64,000 nucleotides of DNA from BNXB01 sp031548005 (GTDB lineage Bacteria; Bacteroidota; Bacteroidia; Bacteroidales; Azobacteroidaceae): the NCBI GenBank assembly GCA_031548005.1, contig JAVBRK010000047.1:85275-149274 (forward strand), read 5' to 3'. The position numbers and the translations under genes were made by a program. The notes below the pieces were generated by a model. That model was not told the DNA's origin. It was given only the letters and a program-made list of their open reading frames with translations, and searched no databases. Below are positions 8,715 to 16,656 of this stretch, piece by piece; positions within the stretch are counted from its first letter, which is position 1, and each line of letters starts with the position of its first letter.

Positions 8715-9259
8715 ATTTCTTCAAATTCCAGTTTAATTAATCCAAACAAGGCATAATTGATCATATCCATATAGTTGGCATCGATTCCTTCGGAAATCAA
8801 TGTCTGGCCATCATTATTCTCAATCTGTTTTGTCCGGTGAATCTTTGTCAGGATCAAATCGGTATAAGAACTAATACGCATACACCTCCAGGCTTCCCCG
8901 TAATCATGGTTCTTGGCATACATCAGGTTCTTAGTCTTATCCATATATTTATCATACAATTCTATGGCTTTCCGGCTATCCAGATCGACTATGTCGGAAA
9001 AGTCGAGTTCCAGTTGTATCAACCCTATAATTCCATAATTTACAATTGCTACGAATTCCGGCTTAATACCTTCATCCACTTCACTTACTCCTTTAATTTC
9101 GAGGTTGCGGATACGATTGGCCTTAATGTATATCTGATCGGTTATCGATTGGGGCCTCATAATTCGCCAGGATGGTCCGTAATCTTTGAGTTTTTTCTCA
9201 AAGATAGCCCTGCAAACGGCGATAACAGCGTCAAATTGTTGATTGGTATCCATGGACAA
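8711..9259 (-). CDS. DUF1599-family protein with internal duplication
   Basis: The 182-residue protein is built from two copies of one ~70-residue unit: KDYGPSWRIMRPQSITDQI ... VNYGIIGLIQLEL in the first half and HDYGEAWRCMRISSYTDLI ... INYALFGLIKLEF in the second. The DYGxxWRxMR and NYxxxGLIxLE motifs repeat in the same order, which I recognise as DUF1599, linked by some to nucleotide-modification proteins in phages. Here it is the first gene of the DoxX-tpiA-SPOR-folE cluster and overlaps the DoxX gene by 4 bp. No signal peptide; presumably cytoplasmic. Its biochemical role is not known to me. Confidence 0.8.
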   Translation of the reverse strand: MSMDTNQQFDAVIAVCRAIFEKKLKDYGPSWRIMRPQSITDQIYIKANRIRNLEIKGVSEVDEGIKPEFVAIVNYGIIGLIQLELDFSDIVDLDSRKAIELYDKYMDKTKNLMYAKNHDYGEAWRCMRISSYTDLILTKIHRTKQIENNDGQTLISEGIDANYMDMINYALFGLIKLEFEEI

Positions 9260-9273
9260 TTAAATAATAACTG

Positions 9274-9281
9274 CAAAGATA
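9274..9281 (-). promoter_or_regulatory. -7 promoter box of the DUF1599-DoxX-tpiA-SPOR-folE cluster
   Basis: CAAAGATA on the plus strand reads TATCTTTG on the minus strand, an exact -7 consensus, 15 bp before the ATG. The leader would be very short. The -33 region falls in the left arm of the inverted repeat at 9292-9357. Confidence 0.6.
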
Positions 9282-9291
9282 GTAAAATATT

Positions 9292-9357
9292 TCACACGAA
9301 TTTCACAGATTACATAAAGGATTTTTAATGATCCGTTACTCTGTGAAATTCGTGTGA
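9292..9357. repeat. Perfect 18-bp inverted repeat (REP-like or terminator hairpin)
   Basis: TCACACGAATTTCACAGA at 9292-9309 is the exact reverse complement of 9340-9357, with a 30-base loop containing a further GGAT/ATCC pairing (9319-9322 with 9331-9334). It starts 30 bp beyond the stop of the M23 gene and reaches to within 11 bp of the next -7 box. It could end M23 transcription, though there is no T-run. The perfect long stem is also typical of short dispersed intergenic elements. Confidence 0.7.
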
Positions 9358-9386
9358 TTATAAGTCTGAAAAGTGTATTCTATTTT

Positions 9387-10292
9387 TTAGCTGCAGCGCA
9401 GAACACGTCCGATACGTAATGTAGAAGAGGTGCGAAGACCATTCAGACGGCAAAGCTGCTTGACGGAAACTCCCTGCTTCCTTGCAATCCCCCCCAGGGT
9501 ATCACCGGAACGTATACGGTAATATGAGGCTTTTCCGGAAGAAGCATATCTGTTTGATTCTGAAACTTTATTTTTTTGAAAAACATAATAATCATCCGAA
9601 ACAGTATAATTGTCAAAGTCTACAATATCCTCCGGATTAATGGCCATTCCGAGAAACCGCATTTCAAAATGCAGGTGGGAACCGAACGAACGGCCGGTAT
9701 TTCCACCTAAGGCAATCGGATCGCCTGCTTTTACAACATCATCGGCGTCGACAAGGAATTCGGAAAGATGCCCGTAAACTGTTTCTAATCCGTTAGAATG
9801 ACGTAATACGAGAAAATACCCATAACCCCTCCTTTCATAGCGTTTCACTCTGATTTTTCCATCGAATGCCGCACGTACGGTATCTCCGGTTTGTAATTTA
9901 ATATCAGTTCCATAATGAAAACGGCGGCGGCGGGGACCAAACTTTGAAGTTATTTTACCCTCCACAGGCATCACAAAGGATGAAACATCAACTCTAAATG
10001 AATCGGGGATAGCAGTACCACCATATGCTTTTACATGATCAGTATTCCAACTGTCTCCATAAAGATCTTCCGAGAGGAACTCCTCATCCTCTTCGTCTCT
10101 TTGCATTTCCATCATCACAGAATCGGTCAGAACCAGTTCGCGCTTAAGCGTTACTTTATCAGCAACCAACTGGCTCGGATTCTTCGGGTCTTCTTCAACT
10201 TTTTTTACTGTAGCATCCTGACCGACCATCATAAACGACGGAGTCAGTATCAAGGACAGTAGTAGCATCAGTTTTTTTAGAACTTGAATCAT
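9387..10292 (-). CDS. M23 metallopeptidase with LysM domain (peptidoglycan hydrolase)
   Basis: The 301-residue protein has an N-terminal export signal (hydrophobic residues 7-22), a lysostaphin-type M23 domain (about 105-225) and a C-terminal LysM peptidoglycan-binding domain (YRIRSGDTLGGIARKQGVS, about 258-301). The M23 zinc ligands are visible: HYGTDI supplies His and Asp, and GSHLHFEM the HxH. The intact site suggests real D,D-endopeptidase activity on cell-wall cross-links in the periplasm. It lies 35 bp downstream of ndk in the same direction, so the two may be co-transcribed, and next to the mre cluster that also handles wall growth. A large inverted repeat follows its stop. Confidence 0.9.
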   Translation of the reverse strand: MIQVLKKLMLLLSLILTPSFMMVGQDATVKKVEEDPKNPSQLVADKVTLKRELVLTDSVMMEMQRDEEDEEFLSEDLYGDSWNTDHVKAYGGTAIPDSFRVDVSSFVMPVEGKITSKFGPRRRRFHYGTDIKLQTGDTVRAAFDGKIRVKRYERRGYGYFLVLRHSNGLETVYGHLSEFLVDADDVVKAGDPIALGGNTGRSFGSHLHFEMRFLGMAINPEDIVDFDNYTVSDDYYVFQKNKVSESNRYASSGKASYYRIRSGDTLGGIARKQGVSVKQLCRLNGLRTSSTLRIGRVLRCS

Positions 10293-10327
10293 TTTTCTTT
10301 TTTTCTGTACAAGATGAAAGAATCAGA

Positions 10328-10789
10328 TTATATTTCATCGTCAGCGTACAAGTTAGACATTAAAAGAGGAGTGTAATCGAATATCTCATCCGGACGAAAA
10401 AACCGTTTTAACTCAATCTCAGCCGTATCAGGCGAATCGGAAGTATGAACAATATTTTCCTGAACACTCATACTGTAATCCCCTCGAATAGTCCCGGGTA
10501 AAGCATTACGACCATTTGTCGGTCCTGCCATTTGGCGTATCACCTCAATTGCATTTTTACCCTGCCAGCAACAAACAATAACCGGACACGTACGCATAGC
10601 ATCTTTCACTCGTTGAAAAAACGGCTTCGATTTTAAATGTGCGTAATGTTCATTTAGGACTTCATCAGTTAGCCATACCATTTTCATACCAATCAGAGAA
10701 AGTCCTTTTTTTTCAAAACGATTGATAATCTCTCCAATGATTGCCCGTTGAATGGTGCATGGCTTAAGGATAACTAATGTTTTTTCCAT
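10328..10789 (-). CDS. ndk: Nucleoside-diphosphate kinase
   Basis: The enzyme transfers the gamma phosphate of ATP to other nucleoside diphosphates. From the ATG at 10787-10789 it gives 153 residues starting MEKTLVILKPCTIQRAIIG, the family's usual length. The frame extends upstream to 10837 but those 16 residues do not resemble the family. The phosphorylated active-site histidine is in NIVHTSDSPDTAEIE, and AMRTCPVIVCCW and GPTNGRNALPGTIRGDY match the nucleotide-binding parts. It stands between rodA and the M23 gene, same strand. Confidence 0.96.
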   Translation of the reverse strand: MEKTLVILKPCTIQRAIIGEIINRFEKKGLSLIGMKMVWLTDEVLNEHYAHLKSKPFFQRVKDAMRTCPVIVCCWQGKNAIEVIRQMAGPTNGRNALPGTIRGDYSMSVQENIVHTSDSPDTAEIELKRFFRPDEIFDYTPLLMSNLYADDEI

Positions 10790-10894
10790 AATAGTAACTC
10801 GTGTCGTGTGAAACAATACGGGAATTAAGTTTTGCAAAGAACGTGGTTTTGATAAAAAAATACAAATCTGAAGGGTTAAAAAACCATAAAAAGT

Positions 10895-12343
10895 CTATAA
10901 TCGTTCGCTTCTTCCGGCATCTAACCGAAGAAAAATAAATATTAAAATGGTAAATGCCAGAAAAGAGGATCCGCCATAACTAAAGAATGGCAAGGGGATT
11001 CCGATAACCGGAGTAATACCGATTACCATGCCGATATTAATTGCCATATGGACAAAAATAATGGATGCTACGCTATAGCCATAAACGCGGTTAAATATAG
11101 ACTTTTGCCGCTCAGCCAAAAATATAAGCCGGACAATCAGCATCAAAAATAACATCAATACGACGGTTGTTCCCCAGAACCCTTCCTCCTCCCCGACCGT
11201 ACAGAAAATAAAGTCTGTATCCTGCTCGGGTACATATTTTAATTTTGTTTGAGTTCCGTTCAGGAATCCTTTTCCCCACAGGCCTCCGGAACCTATGGCT
11301 ATTTTAGACTGGTTCACATTATAGCCGGCGCCATTGGGATCATCTTTAATTCCGAGTGAGACTTGTATCCGGACCTGCTGGTGGGGTTCAAGCACATCAT
11401 TGAAAACATAATCTACCGAATACAAAAAACCTACAGAAAATATGGTAAAAAGAGCAATCAGCAAATAACTCCTCACCCAGTATTTGATGGAAAGCCAGAT
11501 CAACCAGGCACTAAGTAGCACAAGCAAGCCTGCAATCAACAGGGAAAGATCATAAGAATAGAAAAAATACAACACTACGGAAGGAATCACCAAAGCCAGG
11601 GAAGCCAACAAGGTATACTTCCACAGAGTCTTGTCTTTCTTATTGGTATATATCAATCCGATAACAATAGTAAGAATCAACAATAAAACGATGAATTCGC
11701 CGAGTACAGTTTCTCCGAAGCCAAAATCTGCAAATTTAATACTCAGAATAAAGAATAAAACAGTACAAAGTCCCACGAAAAGAAATGTCCCGGGCATCCC
11801 TTCACGATACAGCATTATAAAGAAAGCCAGAAAAACAAGGGCGGAACCTGTTTCTTTCTGAAGCAGTATCAGGGCGACAGGGAGCAGTATAAACGCCATG
11901 ACAATGGCAAAGTTCCTCGGTTGCATCAGCCGGAATTTATACTGATTCATAAACTTGGCCAATGCCAATGCCGTAGCAAACTTGGAAAATTCTGCCGGTT
12001 GTATGCTGATCGAGCCTAATTCGAGCCAGGAATAAGAGCCATTGATATTCCGGGCGAAAAAAATCGTAACAATCAGTAAGATGATGATAAATCCATAGAT
12101 CCAATAAGCAAAAATATCATACCAGTCGGTTTCGACCATAATGATCCCAAAACCGACCATGGAAGATATCAAAATCCACATCAACTGGTTACCCGACCGT
12201 CCCGACAAATCGAACAGTCCGGCCTTGTCATAATCATAACCGGCTCCATAAATGCTCAGCCATCCTGTAATTGCCAGGATGAAGAACAGACCGATGGTCC
12301 ACCAGTCAATTGTCTTCCATATGTTGATCTTCCGGTACGGCAC
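10895..12343 (-). CDS. rodA: RodA: SEDS-family peptidoglycan glycosyltransferase
   Basis: RodA polymerises lipid II into glycan strands for side-wall growth, working with PBP2. The 482-residue protein is a polytopic membrane protein of the FtsW/RodA/SpoVE family with the LLQKETGSALVFLAF segment and the large periplasmic loop containing QSKIAIGSGGLWGKG and YVPEQDTDFIFCTVGEE, where family activity residues lie. It is about 100 residues longer than enterobacterial RodA because of extra hydrophobic segments in the middle (about residues 215-310), a layout I recall from other Bacteroidota. Its start overlaps the mrdA coding end by 38 bp, supporting coupled translation. It is the last gene of the mreBCD-mrdA-rodA operon. 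Confidence 0.94.
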   Translation of the reverse strand: MPYRKINIWKTIDWWTIGLFFILAITGWLSIYGAGYDYDKAGLFDLSGRSGNQLMWILISSMVGFGIIMVETDWYDIFAYWIYGFIIILLIVTIFFARNINGSYSWLELGSISIQPAEFSKFATALALAKFMNQYKFRLMQPRNFAIVMAFILLPVALILLQKETGSALVFLAFFIMLYREGMPGTFLFVGLCTVLFFILSIKFADFGFGETVLGEFIVLLLILTIVIGLIYTNKKDKTLWKYTLLASLALVIPSVVLYFFYSYDLSLLIAGLLVLLSAWLIWLSIKYWVRSYLLIALFTIFSVGFLYSVDYVFNDVLEPHQQVRIQVSLGIKDDPNGAGYNVNQSKIAIGSGGLWGKGFLNGTQTKLKYVPEQDTDFIFCTVGEEEGFWGTTVVLMLFLMLIVRLIFLAERQKSIFNRVYGYSVASIIFVHMAINIGMVIGITPVIGIPLPFFSYGGSSFLAFTILIFIFLRLDAGRSERL

Positions 12344-14183
12344 GTCTGGCAGATATTGAATTTATCATGTTATATTCTATCCACTTACTACTCTCTAAAA
12401 TTTCTCCGCGAACATATTTTTCGATCATCAGCCGACCGATGGGTACTGCAAAATCAGCTCCAAAACCTTTATTTTCAACATATACGGCAATGGCTACCTT
12501 GGGATTATTCATCGGAGCAAAACCCATAAAGGCAGAGTGGTCTTTCCCCTTATTGTTCTGCACCGTTCCGGTCTTCCCGCATACTTCGATATCCGGCAGA
12601 TAGGCCTTACTACAGGTACCTTCGGTAACTGCCAAACGAAGGCCTTCTATGATCGGAGTATAATGCCGGGCATCGACCCCGGAGTAACGCTTTTTTGTAT
12701 ATAACGTATCTAATTCTCCTCCTTTGATTGTTTTTACCACATGGGGAGTATAAAAATATCCACGATTGGCAATCAGAGAAATAAAGTTACAAAGTTGTAC
12801 TGGAGTGGTTTGCACCTCTCCCTGCCCGATTGCGATGGAAATTACGGTATATGCATTCCAACGGTCATTGTACTTTTTAGAATAGTATTGAGCATTCGGA
12901 ATCAGTCCGCCTTTTTCTCCCGGCAGATCCACTCCCAGCTTACGCCCGAATCCCAGGTCGACCATATGATCCCTCCAACGATTCAGAGCATTGGATGTAC
13001 TTCCATATTTACGGTTATCCAGCATAGCTTTCAGTCCCCAGCAAAAATAGGCATTGCAGGAAGTACTGATAGCAGGCAGCAAAGAAAGCGGAGAAGCATG
13101 CCCGTGGCACTTAAGGCGCCTGGTGGGACTTAATGGGAATCCATAATAGCAGGGGTACATGGTTTGAGGTGTAATGACATCTTCTTCAAGGAACACAAGA
13201 CCTTGGGCCACCTTAAAAGTTGATCCCGGAGAGTAAATAGCGCCCAAGGCCCTGTTAAACAACGGTTTTTCAGGATCGTTCTGAAGTTTCACGTAATTCT
13301 CGACAAATTGGCGCCCGACAAACGTCGAAGGATCATATCCGGGGCTTCCCACCATGCAAAGAATTTCGCCGGTAGAAGGCTCTATCATCACAATAGATCC
13401 GGTTTTATCCTGCATCAGCTCTTCTCCGTATCTCTGAAGCTCTATATCGATCGATAAAGTCAAATCTTTTCCCGAAACAGGCTCCTCATCATAAGCTCCA
13501 TCTTCGTATTTACCCTTGATCCGGCCATGAGCATCCCGTAATAAAACTTCGACTCCTTTCTTACCTCTCAGAACCGACTCGTAAGACCGTTCCACTCCGG
13601 ATTTTCCAACATCATCACCCTGAACATAATAACCATCATCGACCAAATTCTGACGATCGACTTCGGCAACATAACCAAGTACATGAGCAGCATATGGATA
13701 ATTATATTGGCGCACGGACCGGTTTTGAATATAAAATCCGGGAAACTTATACATAAACTCCTGTAAAACGCTATATTCTTTACTGCCGAGCTGGGTCAGT
13801 ATGGTTTGTGGCAGATACGGAGAATATCCCGGATTTGATTTCCGGTTTTTAACATCTTCGATCCGTTTCTTCAGGTATTCCGGAGTAATATTCAGTATTT
13901 CACAAAAAGATACGGTATCAAAGGGTTGTACCTCTTTCATCACAGCAGTCAGGTAATAGGCCGACTGATTAAAAACCAACAGATTACCATTCCGGTCGTA
14001 CAATAACCCCCTCGAAGGGTATCGTATACGCTTAAGAAATGCATTATTATCAGCCATAATCTTATAATCCTGATTTACAATCTGGATGATAAAAAGCTGT
14101 ATCAGATAAATAAAAGCTACAGTAGCTATTACACCAATAATCAGTCGTCTTCTTGGTTCCGGATTAAAATAATCTTTTCTCAT
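12306..14183 (-). CDS. mrdA: Penicillin-binding protein 2 (elongasome transpeptidase)
   Basis: This 625-residue class B PBP cross-links peptidoglycan in the lateral wall together with RodA. It has an N-terminal membrane anchor (about residues 14-36), a dimerisation/pedestal domain starting around YPSRGLLYDRNGN, and a transpeptidase domain with all three active-site motifs: STFK (321-324, nucleophile Ser321), SCN (375-377) and KTG (537-539). The start codon overlaps the mreD stop by 4 bp and the end overlaps rodA by 38 bp. Length is normal for the family, and the protein should be a beta-lactam target. Confidence 0.96.
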   Translation of the reverse strand: MRKDYFNPEPRRRLIIGVIATVAFIYLIQLFIIQIVNQDYKIMADNNAFLKRIRYPSRGLLYDRNGNLLVFNQSAYYLTAVMKEVQPFDTVSFCEILNITPEYLKKRIEDVKNRKSNPGYSPYLPQTILTQLGSKEYSVLQEFMYKFPGFYIQNRSVRQYNYPYAAHVLGYVAEVDRQNLVDDGYYVQGDDVGKSGVERSYESVLRGKKGVEVLLRDAHGRIKGKYEDGAYDEEPVSGKDLTLSIDIELQRYGEELMQDKTGSIVMIEPSTGEILCMVGSPGYDPSTFVGRQFVENYVKLQNDPEKPLFNRALGAIYSPGSTFKVAQGLVFLEEDVITPQTMYPCYYGFPLSPTRRLKCHGHASPLSLLPAISTSCNAYFCWGLKAMLDNRKYGSTSNALNRWRDHMVDLGFGRKLGVDLPGEKGGLIPNAQYYSKKYNDRWNAYTVISIAIGQGEVQTTPVQLCNFISLIANRGYFYTPHVVKTIKGGELDTLYTKKRYSGVDARHYTPIIEGLRLAVTEGTCSKAYLPDIEVCGKTGTVQNNKGKDHSAFMGFAPMNNPKVAIAVYVENKGFGADFAVPIGRLMIEKYVRGEILESSKWIEYNMINSISARRAVPEDQHMEDN

Positions 14184-14692
14184 CTTTTTCGGAAATCAAG
14201 ATTAAATCCTTCGAAACCAAAAATAATGATCATTGTCAGGAGAAAGCTACTGAATGTCCTTAGAATCAAGTTTAAAGGATCAAATACAGAAGCTGTTTCC
14301 ACAACAAAAAAGACAATCAGGTGAAGCAAAACGATAGAGCCGGCATATTTCAAGAAAGATAAAGGACCCAGGGAGTTCACAGAAGGAATATATTCATCGG
14401 GCATATCTCTGGAAGAAAACAGCTTAAGAGAATAATACCACATAAAGCCTGCAAGGGTAGAAGCAAGGGCGTGCATCCCCAACGTATAGGAAAATATATC
14501 GATAAACAAACCTTGTAGGAATGCCAGAAGCAAAACGAAATTCCTGTTGGTATTGGAAGGTAACTTCAGCAAGAAGTAAATATAAGCCATAGGAACAGCT
14601 ACCCCAAAAAGATGAATTTGATTAAAAATCCATATCTGAAGGAGTATGAGTACCACAAACAACAAAATCCGTCCTATCCACTTAATTCTCAT
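14180..14692 (-). CDS. mreD: MreD rod-shape-determining membrane protein
   Basis: The 170-residue protein is mostly transmembrane (about five helices), of the size and position of MreD, the inner-membrane partner of MreC in the rod complex. Sequence conservation in this family is low; the call rests on hydrophobic profile, the LQGLFIDIFSYTLGMHALA segment (typical GxxxDxxS/T stretch), and its place between mreC and mrdA. It overlaps mreC by 11 bp and mrdA by 4 bp. Confidence 0.88.
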   Translation of the reverse strand: MRIKWIGRILLFVVLILLQIWIFNQIHLFGVAVPMAYIYFLLKLPSNTNRNFVLLLAFLQGLFIDIFSYTLGMHALASTLAGFMWYYSLKLFSSRDMPDEYIPSVNSLGPLSFLKYAGSIVLLHLIVFFVVETASVFDPLNLILRTFSSFLLTMIIIFGFEGFNLDFRKR

Positions 14693-15539
14693 TGGGCATG
14701 GTCGTCTTTTCTAAATTTACTTGTTCTTTCCGGTGATTATTCTTGATAATCAGCACATGGCTTAAATTCCAAAAATCCGTGAATATCCTGACTTTCAACG
14801 AATTGAAATTATCGTTTTTTTGTTTTTTCTGTCCTTCAATGATTCCGACCGGGATTCCTTCCGGAAACACGGCAGAATATCCGCTGGTCACCACTGTATC
14901 TCCGATCTGAAATTCAACATGACGGGGCAGATCTTCCAATGCAGCATAACGCATGTCCTGTTCATCCCAGACCAAAGGACCGGAGTAATTGCTCCCCAAT
15001 ACTTTGCAACTTGGACGGGATTTAGGATTCAGTATCGGAATCACAATCGAGTATCCGGGTGATGCATTGATCACAATTCCAACGATACCGGTTGAAGACA
15101 AGACTCCCATATCCTTCTCAACTCCATGATTGCTCCCTTTGTTCAGAGTGAGGAAATTATTCACTTTGGAAAGTTCTTTATTCACAATGGTTGCATGAAT
15201 AAATTCATAAGGAGGCAACGTATCGGGATGAACTAAAGGGAACTGCAATGTATCTCTCAGTGCATAGGCTTCTTTCAGCTGATTTTCAAGGGATTGAATG
15301 CGGGCCTCCTGGATTGCTGCATACTCCATCAGGTCGTGATTGCTTTTTCTCAGACCAACGTATGCATTAACATTATTGGAGACAGAATAAATCTTTCCTA
15401 CTATTTCATTTTCAACCCCTACGTACCTGCTCCTCTGATAATCGTTATTATTAATGATCAGGAACGTAGAAATTATAACCAACAGCAACAAGATCAGCCA
15501 GTGGATGTTGTTGAGAATAAAATTAAATAGATTCCGCAT
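14682..15539 (-). CDS. mreC: MreC rod-shape-determining protein
   Basis: MreC is a periplasmic scaffold anchored in the inner membrane that activates PBP2/RodA. The 285-residue protein has one N-terminal TM helix (about 11-30), a coiled-coil-like stretch (about 60-95), and the double beta-barrel core with GSNHGVEKDMGVLSSTGIVG and VVTSGYSAVFPEGIPVGII, both family signatures. It follows mreB by 12 bp and overlaps mreD by 11 bp. Confidence 0.95.
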   Translation of the reverse strand: MRNLFNFILNNIHWLILLLLVIISTFLIINNNDYQRSRYVGVENEIVGKIYSVSNNVNAYVGLRKSNHDLMEYAAIQEARIQSLENQLKEAYALRDTLQFPLVHPDTLPPYEFIHATIVNKELSKVNNFLTLNKGSNHGVEKDMGVLSSTGIVGIVINASPGYSIVIPILNPKSRPSCKVLGSNYSGPLVWDEQDMRYAALEDLPRHVEFQIGDTVVTSGYSAVFPEGIPVGIIEGQKKQKNDNFNSLKVRIFTDFWNLSHVLIIKNNHRKEQVNLEKTTMPNEN

Positions 15540-15551
15540 CTTAGACCGCTC

Positions 15552-16577
15552 TTACCGGATCAGGAAAGTAAATTTATTAATGTTCTTCAATGCGATTCCG
15601 GTTCCCTTCGCCACTGCATGCAACGGATCGTCTGCAATATGAAACGGAATATTGATTTTTTCGGTCAAACGTTGACCCAAACCTTTTAGTAGGGCTCCGC
15701 CTCCGGCTAGGTATATTCCATTTCGGACGATATCGGCATATAATTCAGGAGGAGTTTGTTCCAACGCGCTCAGTACCGCAGCCTCTATTTTAGATACGGA
15801 CTTATCAAGACAATGAGCGATTTCCTGATAAGATACAGGCACCTCCATTGGAAGGGCCGTCATCCTGTTGGGACCATAAACCACATAATCTTCAGGAGGA
15901 TCAGGAAGGTTTACCATCGCCGACCCGACATTGATTTTTATCAACTCGGCAGTACGCTCTCCCACTTTCATATTGTGCTGACGCCCCATGTATTCGATAA
16001 TATCGGCAGTTAGGTCGTCTCCGGCAATCCGAATGGATTTGTTGGAGACAATTCCTCCGAGTGAAATCACGGCAATTTCCGTTGTTCCTCCCCCGATATC
16101 GACAATCATATTCCCTTCAGGAGCCTCGACATCCAAACCGATTCCTACCGCAGCAGCCATCGGTTCGTAAATCATATATACGTCACGGCCTCCGGCATGT
16201 TCTGCCGAATCCCGGACAGCCCGGACTTCCACCTCCGTACTTCCTGAAGGAATGCAAATAACAATCCGCAGCGAAGGAGAGAATAACCTGGATCCGCTGT
16301 TGATCATCTTAATCATACCCCGGATCATTTGCTCCGCAGCATAAAAATCTGCAATTACTCCATCGCGAAGAGGACGTATTGTTTTAATATTTTCATGGGT
16401 TTTCCCATGCATTTGTCTTGCTTTTTCGCCTATCGCCAACAATTTGTCGGTGCGGCGATCCAAAGCGACCACGGAAGGCTCGTCCACTACGATCTTACCA
16501 TTCGAGATAATAATGGTATTGGCGGTTCCAAGGTCAATTGCTATTTCTTGTGTAAAAGAAAACAATCCCATTTTCAA
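15552..16577 (-). CDS. mreB: MreB actin-like cytoskeletal protein
   Basis: MreB forms membrane-associated filaments that steer the elongation machinery. The 341-residue protein has the ATP-binding signatures of the actin fold: AIDLGTANTIIISNGKIVVDEPSV (phosphate 1 region, shown in part), MIVDIGGGTTEIAVISLGG (phosphate 2) and YLAGGGALLKGL (adenosine loop). The start may be the first ATG (16577) or the second, two codons on (MGLFSF). It heads the mreBCD-mrdA-rodA operon; no consensus -7 box was seen in the 79-bp gap upstream, so transcription may start further back or use a variant promoter. Confidence 0.97.
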   Translation of the reverse strand: MKMGLFSFTQEIAIDLGTANTIIISNGKIVVDEPSVVALDRRTDKLLAIGEKARQMHGKTHENIKTIRPLRDGVIADFYAAEQMIRGMIKMINSGSRLFSPSLRIVICIPSGSTEVEVRAVRDSAEHAGGRDVYMIYEPMAAAVGIGLDVEAPEGNMIVDIGGGTTEIAVISLGGIVSNKSIRIAGDDLTADIIEYMGRQHNMKVGERTAELIKINVGSAMVNLPDPPEDYVVYGPNRMTALPMEVPVSYQEIAHCLDKSVSKIEAAVLSALEQTPPELYADIVRNGIYLAGGGALLKGLGQRLTEKINIPFHIADDPLHAVAKGTGIALKNINKFTFLIR

Positions 16578-16591
16578 TGATAAAGATTAAA

Positions 16592-16650
16592 AATGAATAA
16601 TAAATAATCGACCCGGAAGTCCCCCATTATTCATGATTCATTGTTCATTA
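16592..16650. repeat. AT-rich repeats between mreB and purH
   Basis: The 79-bp gap contains the inverted pair ATGAATAAT (16593-16601) / ATTATTCAT (16626-16634), and the TTCAT unit recurs at least three times in 16626-16650. It could form a stem-loop downstream of purH but lacks a clean T-run. No gene is present. Confidence 0.4.
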
Positions 16651-16656
16651 TTAAAA

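Noticed and set aside
8837..9328. Plus-strand 163-codon frame
   Set aside because: It is antisense to the DUF1599 gene and crosses its promoter and the inverted repeat; no protein-like pattern was seen.
10790..10837. Upstream extension of ndk to 169 residues
   Set aside because: The extra 16 residues do not match the family, whose proteins begin at MEKTLVILKP or its like.
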